A model generated the notes under the pieces. It was not told the origin of the DNA. It saw only the letters and a list, made by a program, of their open reading frames with translations, and made no database searches. A program made the position numbers and the translations under genes. DNA of 64,000 bases from Pristionchus mayeri (taxonomy: Eukaryota; Nematoda; Chromadorea; Rhabditida; Neodiplogasteridae), in the NCBI GenBank assembly GCA_036245805.1, contig BTRK01000005.1, positions 35,445,469-35,509,468 of the forward strand, given 5' to 3'. Shown piece by piece: positions 22,747 to 37,279 of the stretch (the stretch's first letter is position 1; each line of letters starts with the position of its first letter).

Positions 22747-23285
22747 AACGAGCTAATAGAATTTAATGATCGAAAATAATCAGCTAGGGTAGAAGATGAA
22801 AACTTACTTTTATGTGCAGGCAAAACATTTTTGCTTCGAAAGAGAATCAAAACCTGGAACTACCCAATTCGAAATTAAACAAGTTACCGCCTTACGTGCA
22901 GCGCTGACACGATTATGTTCTTTTTGCTGTTTCTTCGATTGTATGCCAAACTTGAACAAATGAGAAAATACTGAAAAACATCTTGTCGATTCATAATTCA
23001 ATTCCATATCAGATGTAAATTTTTGGTTTGGGTTGGTGGCGAACCTAGTATTTAATAGTTTCAGCGCAGTTTGTTAATTTAAAACCATTTCCTGAATTTT
23101 CAATTGTGAAATGCCTCTGCAGCAAGCTGCTGCAGAAGCTGATCGAGATAGGTTGTCGCACACCCGGAATCGGATGCAGAGGCACGGATTGCCCTTGAAT
23201 CTGCTAAGACCTAAAAAACTAAAACCTTATCGCAACTTAAAAAGGCAGATTTATCTCGATTCTCTATTGAAAGGCGTGCTATAAT
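22747..23285. repeat. 540-bp direct repeat, copy 2
   Basis: Sister of 21836-22373. It ends directly at the first recognisable core exon of the plus-strand helicase, which would be a natural place for an intron boundary or a new promoter. I see no coding homology inside it. Confidence 0.85.
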
Positions 23286-25442
23286 GTACAACTATATCTA
23301 CAGCTCCTTCAAAGCTCTTGGACTTTCCGATATTCTCTCTGCAAATATCGCAAAGGCAGGATACACTAAGCCTACTGCAATCCAGCAGTATGCCATGAGG
23401 AGTATCCAGAAGGGAAAAGACTTGATGGCATGCTCCCAAACTGGATCTGGAAAGACTGCTGCATTCCTCATTCCTGTCATCAACAAGCTCATGCCGGTAA
23501 GTTTTTTTAACCATATTTCACTAATAAAATTGTTCCTCAGCGTGGCTATCTGTCAACTGTTTCTATGAGAAAATGCTATCCTCGCTGTCTGATTTTGGCT
23601 CCAACTCGAGAATTGGCAATGCAAATCCACAAGGAAGCAGTCAGGCTCTCTTCGGGAACTATGATCAAGTGCGAACTTCTCTATGGTGGAACTGATGTCA
23701 AATATCAGATGGACCGTGTCATTCAGGTATTTACAGTACTCATATTCGAATTATTGTTTTCATTCCAGGATGCAACAATCATCGTTGGAACAATTGGGCG
23801 TGTCAAACATTTCATCGAGAGAAGAATCATCAGCCTGGAGAAACTCGAGTTTATTATTTTGGACGAGGCGGATCAGTTTTTACATGATCCGGAGCTATAT
23901 GAAGACGTTAACTCGATCATGACGCATAAAAGAATGGCCTCGACGGAAGTGAGACAGACCATCTTGTTCAGGTGGGTATTTTATATATTACAATAGGAGA
24001 ATTATAAATTATATCTTTTGATTTTAAAACTTCAAAACGGTTATTTTCGGTTTAATAAATATTCGTTGTTTATGCTTTTATGATATATTCCAAGTGCATG
24101 TTAAAGTGGAAGATCATCTGAGTTTTTGACGAGCAATTCCAGAAATTATAAATTGTCCAAATTAAGTTAATATAAATTATGTGACGTTATGCATCTTTCA
24201 ATAACCGAAAAAATATGAGAAATGTACGATCAATTTCATAAATTAATTTTACAATCATTTTCCTTTTCTAGTCAATCTCGGCTTGGATCGTGGGCTCAAG
24301 ATCTCGTGAAGGGAATGATGAAGGATTATTTCCTCATTATCGCTGTTGACGCCATTGGAGCGCCTAACAAGAACATCACTCAACATTTCCTGCAGGCGGT
24401 TAGAAATAAGTTTACCCTTACTCTGAAGTTGACCAATGTAGCCATGGAAAAATTTCAATTATATGTTTTAATGATTCTTTTCGTGCTTTCGCAGAGTCTC
24501 CCTCGAGACAAGGAACAGAAGCTTATGGAACTTATCGAAGCCGACAACGAGAAATACAAGCATAATTATGACTGTAAGACTTTTCTGATCGCAAAATTGT
24601 TAGTCTTTTTTTCAGCGAAAATCTCCAAGTCTAAGACTTTGATCTTCGTTTCAACCAAAAAGATGGCTGATTATCTCTCAAGACTCCTTTCTGATAAGGG
24701 GATTTCAGCAGTCGCATTTCATGGCGACCGAGAACAAGTAAGCTCATGATGAAATTTATATGAACTGTTTAATAGTATCTTATTAACTATTTATCGATAC
24801 ATTTTGAATATGCATTACATACTTTTTAAGGATGAGCGCGAATCGGCACTCGCCGAATTCCGTAGTGGCAGAACGCCCGTTCTCGTTGCCACGGGAGGAA
24901 TTGCCGGAAGAGGACTCGATATTTCCGGAATCAACTATGTAATCAATTATGAGATGCCCAGTGAGATCACAGAATACGGTTTGTTGATATTTACAAATTA
25001 TCCTGTTCTTTTTTTGGACCTGCGAGCATTGTTCAAAAACTATTAAAACATTATTAATATAAAAATATACTGCAACGTGATCCGGTAATAATATGAACAT
25101 ATTTCACATATTTCAACTGTATTTCGCAATGAGTTGTTCGTGTATTTATTTTTTAAAACTTTAATACACCTACTTTTGCAGTTCATCGTATTGGTCGAAC
25201 TGGACGCATCGGAAACGCTGGACGTTCTACTTCCTTTATCAATTTGAATAGTAGCATCATTCGGCCTCTGGTCCTCCATCTAATTCGGGTAGCTAACTTT
25301 GAAGTTCGGTGTTTCAAAATAATTGCTTTAGGCTCAGCAAGTCATTCCCGAATGGCTCAGAGTGAACAGTGGTATTCCGGAGTCCGATATAGGCGGCAAA
25401 TCACACAATGGATGGGTACAGAAAGATGCTGGTGGATTTTAG
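23286..25442 (+). CDS. Vasa/GLH-like DEAD-box RNA helicase core
   Basis: ATP-dependent RNA helicase family. Plus-strand exons encode in order the Q motif GYTKPTAIQ, motif [11 protein letters not shown], Ia [17 protein letters not shown] ([10 protein letters not shown]), IV region [40 protein letters not shown] and a C-terminus QQVIPEWLR ending KDAGGF-stop at 25440-25442. Motif III, normally SAT, reads SQS; the serine codon is split by the intron ending at 24272. Motif V carries one extra residue compared with the usual ATDVAARGLDI. The exons follow canonical GT-AG joins and I see no frameshift in the core. The intended start is unclear. The first in-frame ATG is at 23284, but upstream linker, zinc-knuckle and R3H exons at 21084-21622 may belong to it. 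Vasa/GLH assignment rests on overall motifs and neighbouring CCHC fragments; LAF-1/DDX3-like is the alternative. Confidence 0.75.
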
Positions 25443-25811
25443 AATGGCGTTGTCCTCAATTCCTTTTCAGAAGAAAATCGCAGTTTTCCTAACTTATAAT
25501 ATTCGTTTCTCCAATGTCCGTTAGAGCCTTTGCGTAGAAGTAAATTATCACATTCTTTTCTGGTATTACATGCACTCTCTTGCAAATTTTCAGTGCTGAT
25601 AAAAAATTTACTACTTGACTCTGATCTATGATGAAAGGGTATTATCACCCGATGGACTATCTAACTTTTCTGAATATTTGTGTTATGATATGTTCGATTA
25701 AATTGCTGTACGTTAGTTCAAAACATGCTAGATGATGTATAAGCTATTCTGTACCTCTGGAATTCTCTTCGAAAGCGTTACATTTTTTCTAAATCTATCT
25801 TCGATTTAGTG

Positions 25812-26390
25812 ATGGTGTGTGTAGAGACCCTCATTTTGACTGTGGAAGAATGGAAAAGAAATGTGGGCGTTAATGTGTAAGTACTTGTTTGTACCGTCTA
25901 CCTTTACGAAATATAAATTACGAGGAAAGTATTTTTATATTTATTCAATTAAGTCGCTGATGTATGATCTAATCGAGTCGATTCATTTCACTCTTCTGCA
26001 CTTGAATGACAATAAGACTCAGCGAAAATCTTTTGAGGAAGTTCCAACAAATGAGGTAAGCTTCGATTCACCCTTGCGTGCTTAAAATATAAAGGCTGAT
26101 GAAAATATGTATAGGTTTGATGCTTTATTTCAGAGCCCTATTCATACTCCACTCAAATCGTTCACTGCTTCTATCCCTACCTATGTCGAACCAGACTTAC
26201 CTGTCAGTCCTCACTCTTTGGTACTCATTTTCTCTAACGCTGCAAATTTATATTACATGATAATCGAAATAAAGTACATAAGATAGTTACATTTGAGGTG
26301 AACGATTGCTCATCTTCGTCGATTCCCAATTCAGGCCATGATTCGAACGAACCTGCGAGCCTCACCCATGCACAGAAAAGTAAAATTTTT
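25812..26390 (+). pseudogene. EWKKK/ISKG family fragment
   Basis: It starts MVCVETLILTVEEWKRN with the ATG at 25812, two bases after TTTAG, the same first-exon layout as 62731 and 3619. It then jumps to SLMYDLIESIHFTLLHLND, ending EEVPTNE before a GT donor at 26055. An exon at about 26133-26218 (SPIHTPLKSFTASIPTYVE) and a short one near 26335 may follow. The central module (DALVSVISKG) of the relatives is missing, so it is probably a shortened or dead copy. Confidence 0.5.
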
Positions 26391-26821
26391 TAATCGGATG
26401 TGAATTTCACACTATTTCTCTTTTTAACCTATAATACATACTTGATACATTCGAGAATTTTAATTAATATAAATTCATTAGATAAATAGAATGAATGAAA
26501 AATGAGAGTAAATTATATTACCATCCCTCATGAAACTGATGTATGAAGTCGAGCGTCTCGCATTTCCGGAGCTTCCCATGTGGCCAATTCGATGAAAATT
26601 CATTATTTCTCCATTTTTTCGGTTGGGGACATTCGCGGCTAAAGTGGCCTTTTTAGTGACCTTATTTTACGGCTCTACAACTTGAAATATAAAGTCTTTG
26701 GCCATGGAGGTATCAACTCTTGAAATAGAAATGCCATTGAAGCAGATTGATTATTTTGTATCCCAGCATCTTAATTTCATGCAATCTCTCAGAAAGTCTG
26801 TGATAATTAACACTCAAGGAA

Positions 26822-27117
26822 TGGCCGCGAGGGTAGGTTGGAGTTTTGGAACAACACCTAGCGGGATCGAAAGAGGATCAAATTCTAAGACCTTCTACGT
26901 TTTCCATATCTGCTGAAGGCTTCTGTGAACGGCTGGGTGGTAGTGGAATTTCGGAACATGGCCTGATAAATTGACGGTTTTCCACCTCTCCCCACCATGA
27001 GCGCAGACACCAGCATGTGTCCTCAGCAGATATAAAAAACGTAGAAGTTCTTAGACTTTGACCCTCTTTCGATCCCGCAATGTCTCGTTCAAAAACTCCA
27101 ACCTACCTTCGCGGCCT
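26822..27117. mobile_element. foldback MITE, about 295 bp
   Basis: The left arm 'tggccgcgagggtaggttgg' with 'gatcgaaagaggatcaaa' is mirrored by the right arm 'ccaacctaccttcgcggcc'. The loop contains 'ccacctctccccacc'. It lies just upstream of zinc-knuckle exons. Confidence 0.7.
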
Positions 27118-27990
27118 TTCCTTGTTGGAAAACAATGTGCAATGATTTCCTCTAAATATTTTTCCAATAATTGATCATATTATAATAGTTGATTTAGGCA
27201 TTCACATAAATATTTTTTGAAAACGCCGTAATCGCTTCTAAAAATAACTGAATACGTCCATTCCAGAGGGATGTATCAACTGGAAGAATCCTCCTAGCAA
27301 TGAGTGCTCGGAAGAAAAGGAGAAGATAGTTCTTAGATGCTTCAATTGTGGGCGGGAGGGTCACCGTACCTCCGAATGCCCAGAACCGAGAAGAGACTTG
27401 CTTCAATTGTTACCAGAAAGGTCACTAAAATGAATCTTCCGAACCGAAAAATGAACGAAATCATGGATTTTTTCCAGTTGATCGAAATGGCCGCACGGGA
27501 CGCATCGGAAATGCGGGGCGCTCGACTTCATTTATCTGTTTCATAAGGGATGGTAGTATCATTCGTCAATGTGTCCTCCATCTGAATCAGGAATCCTTTT
27601 TTAAGTTCCAAAATCAAAAACAATTTTTAGGCTATTCATGTATCGTCCCGAATTAAAATTCCGCTACGAATGACTTGATGTGTGCAATTGTAACAAACTT
27701 TTTGTTACAAAATTTGATGACACTCAAAATACACTTTCATGGGTCATGTTTGGGGTTATTCGATGCGTAATCATCGCATTTCTCGGGAAATCGCACTCAA
27801 AAAAATTAAAAATCGATAATTTAGCCGATATTAATTTTTTTATAAAATAAAGTCAGTTTGTGACTGACTGGGGAACATTTTGCAGCACTTCGGCCCGGCT
27901 TGGCCTACGAATTTTTCTTATTCGCGAAATTGTCGCATTACCCCTCGGTTTTTCATGTTTATGTTGCCGTTTTTACTTGTTTTGTGTTTC

Positions 27991-28852
27991 AGGGTTCTCC
28001 TAAAATTCGAGCAGAGGCGATAGAAGCAACGAAGGCCAACGGCGATAGGCCGGCACCCCAAGGATTACTACTTCGACTCTTACGCTCACTTCGGTATACA
28101 CGAGGTTAGTAAGCTTTTCGTTAATATCGACGATTGTTTTTTCCCATGACATAGCTAACTCGATCGTTTTAGAAGATGCTCAAGGATACGATTCGCACCG
28201 AGGCCTACCGCGATTCCATTTGCCACAACAAGCACCTCTTCAAGGTTTGCCCATTTCATTGGCTTCTAGTAACCGGTTTTACGCGCATTTTGCGGTCACA
28301 AATTATTGCTTCCTTTCTAGGTAGAGTTCTCGAACATGACCATCCAGTCAATACATATCATTAAGGACAACAACCTCGGCCATATCATCAAAGTTGTCCA
28401 ATCACTGAGCCCCTTGTTGATTCTGTAAGGAGCAACCGAGTTATGGCCAACAGCGTCAAGGAGGTATGTCTCAAGTTATTTTCTAATCGTTGTTAAATTA
28501 ACCTTCATATGCTGCGGCTTCAGCTAAGGAAAATGTGCACTGTTTTGTAGATCGACCTCTACACTGTTCAAATACTCGATCTCGCGTGGACCTCCGATTT
28601 TATGCTGCGAATGAGGCGCGACGACTGCGTACAGGTATACTTTAGCCTATGTTTGTTCGCATATTTTATGGATTACTTGAGTTCCTCACCATGCCACTAA
28701 TTTACTCATTTCTTTGAGGATGCTCTTATCGTCAAGAAGGGCGAGGAACTGAAAGAAGTTTTCACTTGCACGACTTGGGCTTCAAGATTAAAGTATCCTT
28801 CCACGGTAAGGTTTGCGATCTCGAGGCGGAGAACACCTATACCATGCATTAA
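27991..28852 (+). pseudogene. PRMT1-like arginine methyltransferase pseudogene, left arm
   Basis: PRMT1 methylates arginines in RGG proteins using S-adenosylmethionine. Exons here read KDYYFDSYAHFGIHE, TIRTEAYRDSICHNKHLFK, VEFSNMTIQSIHIIKDNNLG, ITEPLVDSVRSNRVMA, IDLYTVQILDLAWTSDFML and a C-terminal exon with ALIVKKGEEL and DLEAENTYTMH-stop at 28850-28852. The exon that should carry the AdoMet motif (VLDVGCGTG-type) is absent between 28246 and 28321. The double-E loop exon is also gone, ITEPLV is joined after a deletion, and the last exon needs a frameshift. The locus is non-functional. Confidence 0.85.
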
Positions 28853-29448
28853 ATTGCTTTTCACCCAGATCTTTCTTTCATTCCCTCTAGTCCCTGAATT
28901 ATTTGTAGTTTTCGGTTACACGTCTGAGAATTGGATCTCAGACGTTTCAGTTAGTACCCACTCTCGCGTTGTATGTTAATTTTATGAAACTTTGCTTGTA
29001 CTCTAAACCGTTGATGTCGTCCAAAAGCGAGTTCAATGTTAACTATTTCGTAAGATAAATAGCTTCCTCTCCATTTTGTCACTTGCGTGTGTGTTAAGCA
29101 GGATTTGATTTGAGATTCCGAGAGTGAGGGAATGCTTACATAGCAACTGACTCAATGAGAATCAAGTAGGGGTTTTCAAATTGCGGAATCGTCTAAGGGG
29201 ACTGTTTTGCAATGGAGCACTATGAAACTGTTATGAGCAGTAGTTACCGAACCTGAAAAAAATGATCCTCTACCCCTTCCATTCTCATCATGACGCCCTC
29301 TCATTATCGAATGCCCACGAACATAATCGTTCCTACTCCACCTTACATCTTCCCGGATATCGTCTTCCAGAAAAAGATATAGTCTTTTGTTATGCAAACA
29401 ATAAACATTCTCAAGAAAATAATCATTTACTAGTAAACATTACAATTA

Positions 29449-30978
<1,530 letters not shown>

Positions 30979-31429
30979 CTGAAACACAAAACAAGTAAAA
31001 ACGGCAACATAAACATGAAAAACCGAGGGGTAATGCGACAATTTCGCGAATAAGAAAAATTCGTAGGCCAAGCCGGGCCGAAGTGCTGCAAAATGTTCCC
31101 CAGTCAGTCACAAACTGACTTTATTTTATAAAAAAATTAATATCGGCTAAATTATCGATTTTTAATTTTTTTGAGTGCGATTTCCCGAGAAATGCGATGA
31201 TTACGCATCGAATAACCCCAAACATGACCCATGAAAGTGTATTTTGAGTGTCATCAAATTTTGTAACAAAAAGTTTGTTACAATTGCACACATCGAGTCA
31301 TTCGTAGCGGAATTTTAATTCGGGACGATAATTCCTGTGTGGCTCAGGGGGAACAGTGATAATTCCGTCAGCGAATGAGGTAAAGTGGAGGATTCCTGGG
31401 GAGGAGACGATTGTGGCGGCTGGTTGATC

Positions 31430-32310
31430 GACTAATATCCTTACATGATTATATCTGCAGAAGAAATTCGAATTTTGGATTATTATTCACCATACTTGTT
31501 CGTTTATTTTCCGAGAAGGATAAATATCCGATAAATATGACTTGATGCTTATGTGCATGTGAAAATATTGAAACTCACAAAGCTTTAATAATTGATAATA
31601 TGTTATTAATTTTCTTCTATCCCACTTTACCACATCAACGCCACAACTTGCTCAACAGTTATGCGAAAAAAATTCAAATTCCGAGCATTTGATATTCGTA
31701 GTTGTTTGGTGAACTAGGCACTCTGCATGAGAAGGACGATAAGTTAAAGATTGGAATAATTCCTTTGCATGCTCTAATTTGAGAGACACAGAGTGAATAC
31801 TGTTCATATTCTGCCAACTAAATGTCGTGGTAAGTATTTGTGAAACAGTTATTGTGAAACATGCACAATGTGGCATCTTCGCATAAATGGGAATACACAC
31901 GTCTAGCACATGTGTTTTCGAGTCGTGAAAATAATGCTATGTTCCAACCACATTGTTTTACCAAATTTGGAACGCTTATTGCTGAATGGAATTTATGTAA
32001 ATACAGGAATGATTCGGACCAAAACTAGATTTGATTTTGGTAGAAAAAATATTTCGATAAAAAATATTTCAATCTGTAAGTTTAGTGAATTTGATCAGTA
32101 TGACTTTAAACCATGACTCATTCACCAATTCAAGGAATACAGGGATTAACTTCTTCGTTGAACATCAGAAATTTTTATATTGAATATCAAAAAGATTGTG
32201 CGGTTATCAAAAGATTGAGAGAAAATCATGAGTAGATACGGAAATAAAATTCTGCTAAAACAATATATCGAAGAAAGCTCAGGTTAGAGAACCGCACTTA
32301 GGCAAGCTTG
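31430..32310. other. intergenic, nothing recognised
   Basis: AT-rich sequence. Open frames at 31652-31909 and 31910-32116 have no homology or clear splice context. Repeated AAAAATATTTC near 32046 is the only local pattern. Confidence 0.4.
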
Positions 32311-32316
32311 TCCTTC

Positions 32317-34489
32317 TTATTCAAGTGCATCCTTCATCTCGGCAGAAAGGTTGGCGTATTCGGTAGATGACTGGGAAAATGCAAAACCATCACTGATTAG
32401 TTCGCTGATTCATTTGGAAAAAAAGTGAGATCCAACCTTTTTCATCTTCGAATAATTAGCAGAAAGGCTCTTGAACCAGTAGATGCATTCGTTCTATAAT
32501 ATGATATTAAGATACCATGCCGTTTACAATACTTCACATTAGGAATTAGAATTGCAAATAATCTGAGGAATGACATCGAGCATAATTTTAGCAAACGAGA
32601 AATATTTCCCAGAAAACAAATGGTACGAAATTCGGAGAATGAAACTTCGGTACCCTGAGATGTGCCAGTTGGAACTGGTCAGAAAGAATAAGCTTCTTCA
32701 TCATATCGAATCCTTTCATCTTCATGATATGCTTCTCACACTCCTTTTTCAGTTTCTGCAGTGAATATTAATTCACTAACAATAATAAAAAAATAGACTT
32801 ACCTCCATCTGGAATCGATCTGCAAGCTTGAGAATGTGAAGAACTGTGAGGTCTGAAAAATTGACTCAGAAAAAAACAAATTATATTTTTCGTACTTTAA
32901 AGTTACCCAACAAGGACGAAATTGACCCATTATTTTTTGTCCTCCATCGAATAGCGGATGGTTGAATTAGTATAGAATGAATATTAAAAAATGCTAAAAA
33001 TCAATAATAGCCTCAAGGGAAAACCGGAAATGATCAGCGCTCTCTCACTTTTGCATACTATCTCGTACACGCGACGGGATCAGGGTGAGATCAGGGTTTC
33101 GTCCTTGTTGGGTAACTTTAACTCTGCCTTAAATTAATTTTCTGCTAAATAGATAAATAAATGTTCACCGGTGATCTCCGCCATTCGAGAATAGATCAAA
33201 TTGAGAACATCGAGAAACTCCTGAATATATAGTAAATATTCCACACATAATGTCTCCATTACCTCGTAGACGACATCTTTAATCTCCACTTCTTCATTGT
33301 TATGTTCAGTAGAATACTGAAGAACATTGCAGCGAAGATGGTAGAGTTCGAAGACAGAACCTGCGGAGCGTGGAAATAATAAGGCGAAAGTAAATGTCCA
33401 AATAGTACAAATACAAAAACAAATGTTTAACTATTCAATACTGCACAGAAAGTATGGGGCTAACATTTGAGGGAGTTGATAGAAGTTACGTCGCTAAAAA
33501 TCTAAGAATACCTCCTTGTTAAGGTAAAGTTTCTTATCTCCAATCTTCAGAATCACATTACTCTTGTTGCTTGGCGCGTCAAACTTTTCCGGTTGAACGA
33601 TTGGTCTAAAATGCTACTTCTAAAAATAACAACTTATTATAGACTTTTTTCATCTAAATACACCTCCAGCAACAAAAAAAAGAATCCAGCCCACCTCTCG
33701 AAAGTGAGAATGTTGAATTCCACGGAGACCTTATTGTTGACGTTGAACTGAAGATATATTTTTAGCCAATTGCATCCATGCAATGATCTCATCGTTTCAC
33801 ATGTATTATATATTCAAAACCAAGAAAATCTACGAAAAATATTACCAGCGGATCCATCAAATTATTCCAGTCAACACGGCCCAGATTAAGGAAGCGTCTC
33901 GACTCACAAAATTCCATGCGCTAAAAACACATTGTGACCATAGAGATCATACATCGTTAATCTTCATTGTTAAGAACGAACTATAGTCATATACAAAGTG
34001 AGATGTGTATATGAAAATAGTCACAGAAAATACCTGATTGGCAATTTTGAGCTTAGTTCCATCAACGCGGCGCATATTCACCACAACTCCCGCGTTACAA
34101 TTCCACGGTCCGCTGTGATTCACACCACAATTGAGAGCAAATTCGCAGAATGAAGTGCAGGAGTGCTCATTAAACATCCAGGACCACTCATTGACTTTCT
34201 TTGTTGCTACAGTCCTGGAAAATATCAGATTTTAAAAAGCGGTTAAACAGCGATCTTATCTAAATATTTAACGGTATGTAGGATAGCTATGGAATCCTCA
34301 AGAATTCTAAATACTACTGCGAACTATAATAGTACATCAAATAAATTGATAATCATATTTGTAAATATGAATTATTTGGCCTAACCATGTAAATCCTCCC
34401 TCGTTGAACACTTCTTCCGATTTCGGTTTTTCCGCAAGAGCCGCAGTATCGATTTCGCATCGAAGAACGAGATTGGAGTTATCGGCCAT
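32317..34489 (-). CDS. MATH-BTB (BATH) protein, possibly frameshifted
   Basis: MATH-BTB proteins bring substrates to CUL3 ubiquitin ligases: MATH binds the substrate and BTB binds CUL3. Exon 1 starts at the ATG 34489, one base after TTTCAG, and reads NSNLVLRCEIDTAALAEKPK to a split W codon at 34386. The next exons give the MATH domain (FALNCGVNHSGPWNCNAGVV, about 34040-34216; NNKVSVEFNILTFE near 33700-33745). BTB begins NKSNVILKIGDKKLYL (about 33510-33605). In the next exon (33265-33360) the frame from SSNSTIFAAMFF is out of register with the consensus ending EEVEIKDVVYE, which needs a one-base shift. C-terminal exons follow, ending EYANLSAEMKDALE-stop (32317). It is one of two complete-length tandem copies. 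Because of the BTB frameshift it is either a pseudogene or contains a sequence error. Confidence 0.7.
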
Positions 34490-34520
34490 TCTGAAATTGA
34501 CGAATAACATAGAGCAACGG

Positions 34521-34586
34521 CTCTAGGTCGAATGAGAACTATGACTTCAGGCCGCCCTTCATATATGAAAGGCGGTATGACGTGCC
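34521..34586. mobile_element. short hairpin MITE, GGCACTAGG family (truncated copy)
   Basis: The arms CTAGGTCGAATGAGAACTATG and AAAGGCGGTATGACGTGCC are partly paired. It is flanked by a 10-bp direct repeat AGAGCAACGG (34511-34520 and 34587-34596), a likely target duplication. It lies 30 bp upstream of the MATH-BTB start codon. Confidence 0.6.
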
Positions 34587-35040
34587 AGAGCAACGGATAA
34601 CCCTCTGTATTTTCCATAAAATCTATAGTGTCTTGATTTTTGAACAACCGCATTAGTCAATCACTGCTCCTGGGCATCCATAAAATACATAATTTAAAAT
34701 TAACCACAAGTATGATTTTTGAAGGCAATTGGTTATTTAAGATAGTAATTGATGGCATGTGACATTCTCCGCTAAACATTATTAACGAATATTTCACATG
34801 CTGTCAAATCTTAGGAACGCCTTTAAAAGAACAAAATATAATCAGTATGGTTTTAAACCATTCTTATTTAAAAAACAATTAACTCAAAGTTAAACTTCTT
34901 TATTTAGCCTCGGATAAATGTTTAACAAGAAATTCAGCTTCTAATAGGAAGTAAAACATCCGCATAAACTGGTGAATTATCACATCTTCTGAACAGTAAT
35001 TAAGTGTAAACAATGTAATAGCGAAGCTCCACAGGCTGCA

Positions 35041-37279
35041 CTATTCTTCGGCTAGCTTCGCCATCCTTTCGCTGATCGCAATCTTCATTTCAGGAGAGAA
35101 TTTGTCGAAATCAGGGGACTGGAATAATTCAAAATGAAACTATTGTATATCCACGATAATATAAAAAACGAATTTCGAAGCTAAATCCCACCTTAAGAGT
35201 TTTTCCAACGAGAGTAGCAGAGCCGGAGAACGAGCTGAGGCAGTGGTCCTGGAAAATTCTCCCCCTTACATTGTTAACCCTTTACCAGGCTAATTCCACT
35301 TTCAAGATCGACTAGCAAACGAATACATGTAAATGCACGTGCCGTAATGACTGTGCCCGTAAAATCAAACCTTGAGCGAAGTGAGTCTGTACTTATCTGC
35401 GAAAAGCAATTTCTTCATCTCATCAAATCCCGCTGACTGCTTGAGATACTCCTCCGCCTCGCTCGTAACATACTGCGAGGGATATGGAAATTCCTTTATA
35501 CTTCTCAGTATTTTTAGATATTACCTCCATTTGGAAACGATCAGCAAGCTTCATAATGTGAGGGACTTTGCAATCTACAACCACAATTTATTTTTTTTGT
35601 CTAAAATGAATATTTACCAGTGATCTTCACAGTTCGAAAATAGATCAAATCCATAAGATCCAAGAATTCCTGAAACATTTGTCTATATTATGAAAATATA
35701 AAGAATAAGGTACATCTGGTACTCGAGAGAACACCGTGAGACCAGTGTTAATTGTGAAAAATGATATCTAATTAACATCGTAAGCGATATCCTTTAACTC
35801 CACTTCTTCCTTTCCCTTCTCAGCGAAATCTCCGAAGAATAGTGCAGTGAAGACGGGAGAGTGGTAAGACAGAATCTGTACGCCGTGGCGTTGAATCTTC
35901 CTACAAAAGGGAACAAAAGCACCTCCTTCGAAACGTGTAGTTTCTTATCTCCAATCTTCAGAATCACATTGCTCATGTGGTTCGGTGCAGCGAACTTTCC
36001 CGGATCAGGGACTGATCTAATCCTGAAAAAAATATGTTGTAATAATAATTTTACTTTGTGAAAATATAATAACAATATTCGGCCCTATAAATGAAGCATT
36101 TAATAAGGTCGATCACACCCATCCGAGCTTATGATGCGAATGCGGAACTCCACGGTGACCTTGTTATCGATGTTGTAGACCTTAATATGAGTCAGTTCGT
36201 CAAAGAAAAGAGCAATGAAAGGCACAACTAAAAATTCGCGATTATCTGCAGCAACGTAAATTGGATTGTGTGGGAAACGGTGGGCACATTCATTTTTCAC
36301 AAGAACTTTCGTTGATTCCAGCAAGCTTTGCGGTGAAAATACATTTTTTGCGTTTTTCAAGACTCACCAAAGTCCACGATTAACATGAGTAAGGTTCCCC
36401 AGCTAGAATGCGACCACGGCTACCTACTTTATTTTCAGAATTTTACCAATATTTACAAAATAGAGATGCGCAACCGAGCGTAACTTTCTGGAGGTAAACT
36501 GCCTCATGAATATTTTAACGGATTAAGGCGTCAAATGGAACCGAACAGAAAATGATGATGAAATTTATTATAAAATTCGATATATTGGTAGTGAGCAAGA
36601 GAAATACCTGTGGATCCACTAGACTCTTCATGGCAATGGAAACCAAATTCAAATCGCATATGTTGCGGTGCAACTTCCCGCGCTTGAAACAATGTGTATT
36701 CGAAATGGAAGTGATTTTGTTTCTTGAGGCAAAAGTTCATGAATTTTCCCATCGAAAATTCAAAACAAAGATAAATGTAAAGAAATATCAATACCTGCGC
36801 AAAGAAATTGTAAGTCTTTCCATTTGCAAAATGCGTGAACATTTTCACTTCCGCATCACAGACCCATGGCACTTTTCGATCCAAACGACATCGAAGAGTA
36901 AATTTCACAGCATCCTCCGGAGGCAATAATTTGTATTTATGCTTGTAAGTTGCAACAGTCCTTAAAACGTAAGCATCTGATATTATTCCCTTTCGCCTCA
37001 CAATTTCAAATTCGAAACATATTATGGGAACAGTGTCTATGATCCTAGTTTTATTTTTCCAATTAGTGCACGTAAGCAAAAAAATATTGCATCGACCCAA
37101 TTTTTTAATATACCTCTGATCATGTTAGTTGCTACAGTATTTAATATTGTGTAAGCGATTAAGTATAGCTTACCAACTAAATCCTCCGGCATTGAGCACC
37201 TCCGATTCCAATTTCTCAGTTGCCGCTATAGTCACCGTATCGATTTCCCATCGTAGAACGATGTTGGAATTATCAGTCA
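35041..37279 (-). CDS. MATH-BTB (BATH) protein
   Basis: CUL3-adaptor family. Exon 1 (ATG at 37279, one base after TTACAG) reads NSNIVLRWEIDTVTI and ends at a split tryptophan, as in the neighbour. MATH exons follow: KHKYKLLPPEDAVKFTLRC at about 36800-36960, HMRFEFGFHCHEES near 36620-36680, and HIKVYNIDNKVTVEFRIRI near 36110-36195. The BTB half is complete in outline: NHMSNVILKIGDKKLHVSKE (35930-36020), ILSYHSPVFTALFFGDFAEK (about 35785-35880), EFLDLMDLIYF (about 35640-35670), HIMKLADRFQME (about 35525-35575), a 3' helical exon KKLLFADKYRLTSLK (about 35370-35470), DHCLSSFSG (about 35190-35250) and the terminal exon DKFSPEMKIAISERMAKLAEE-stop at 35041. This is the best preserved minus-strand copy. 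Confidence 0.75.

Noticed and set aside
36552..36929. Plus-strand frame of 125 codons
   Set aside because: Antisense to the MATH exons of the minus-strand MATH-BTB gene.
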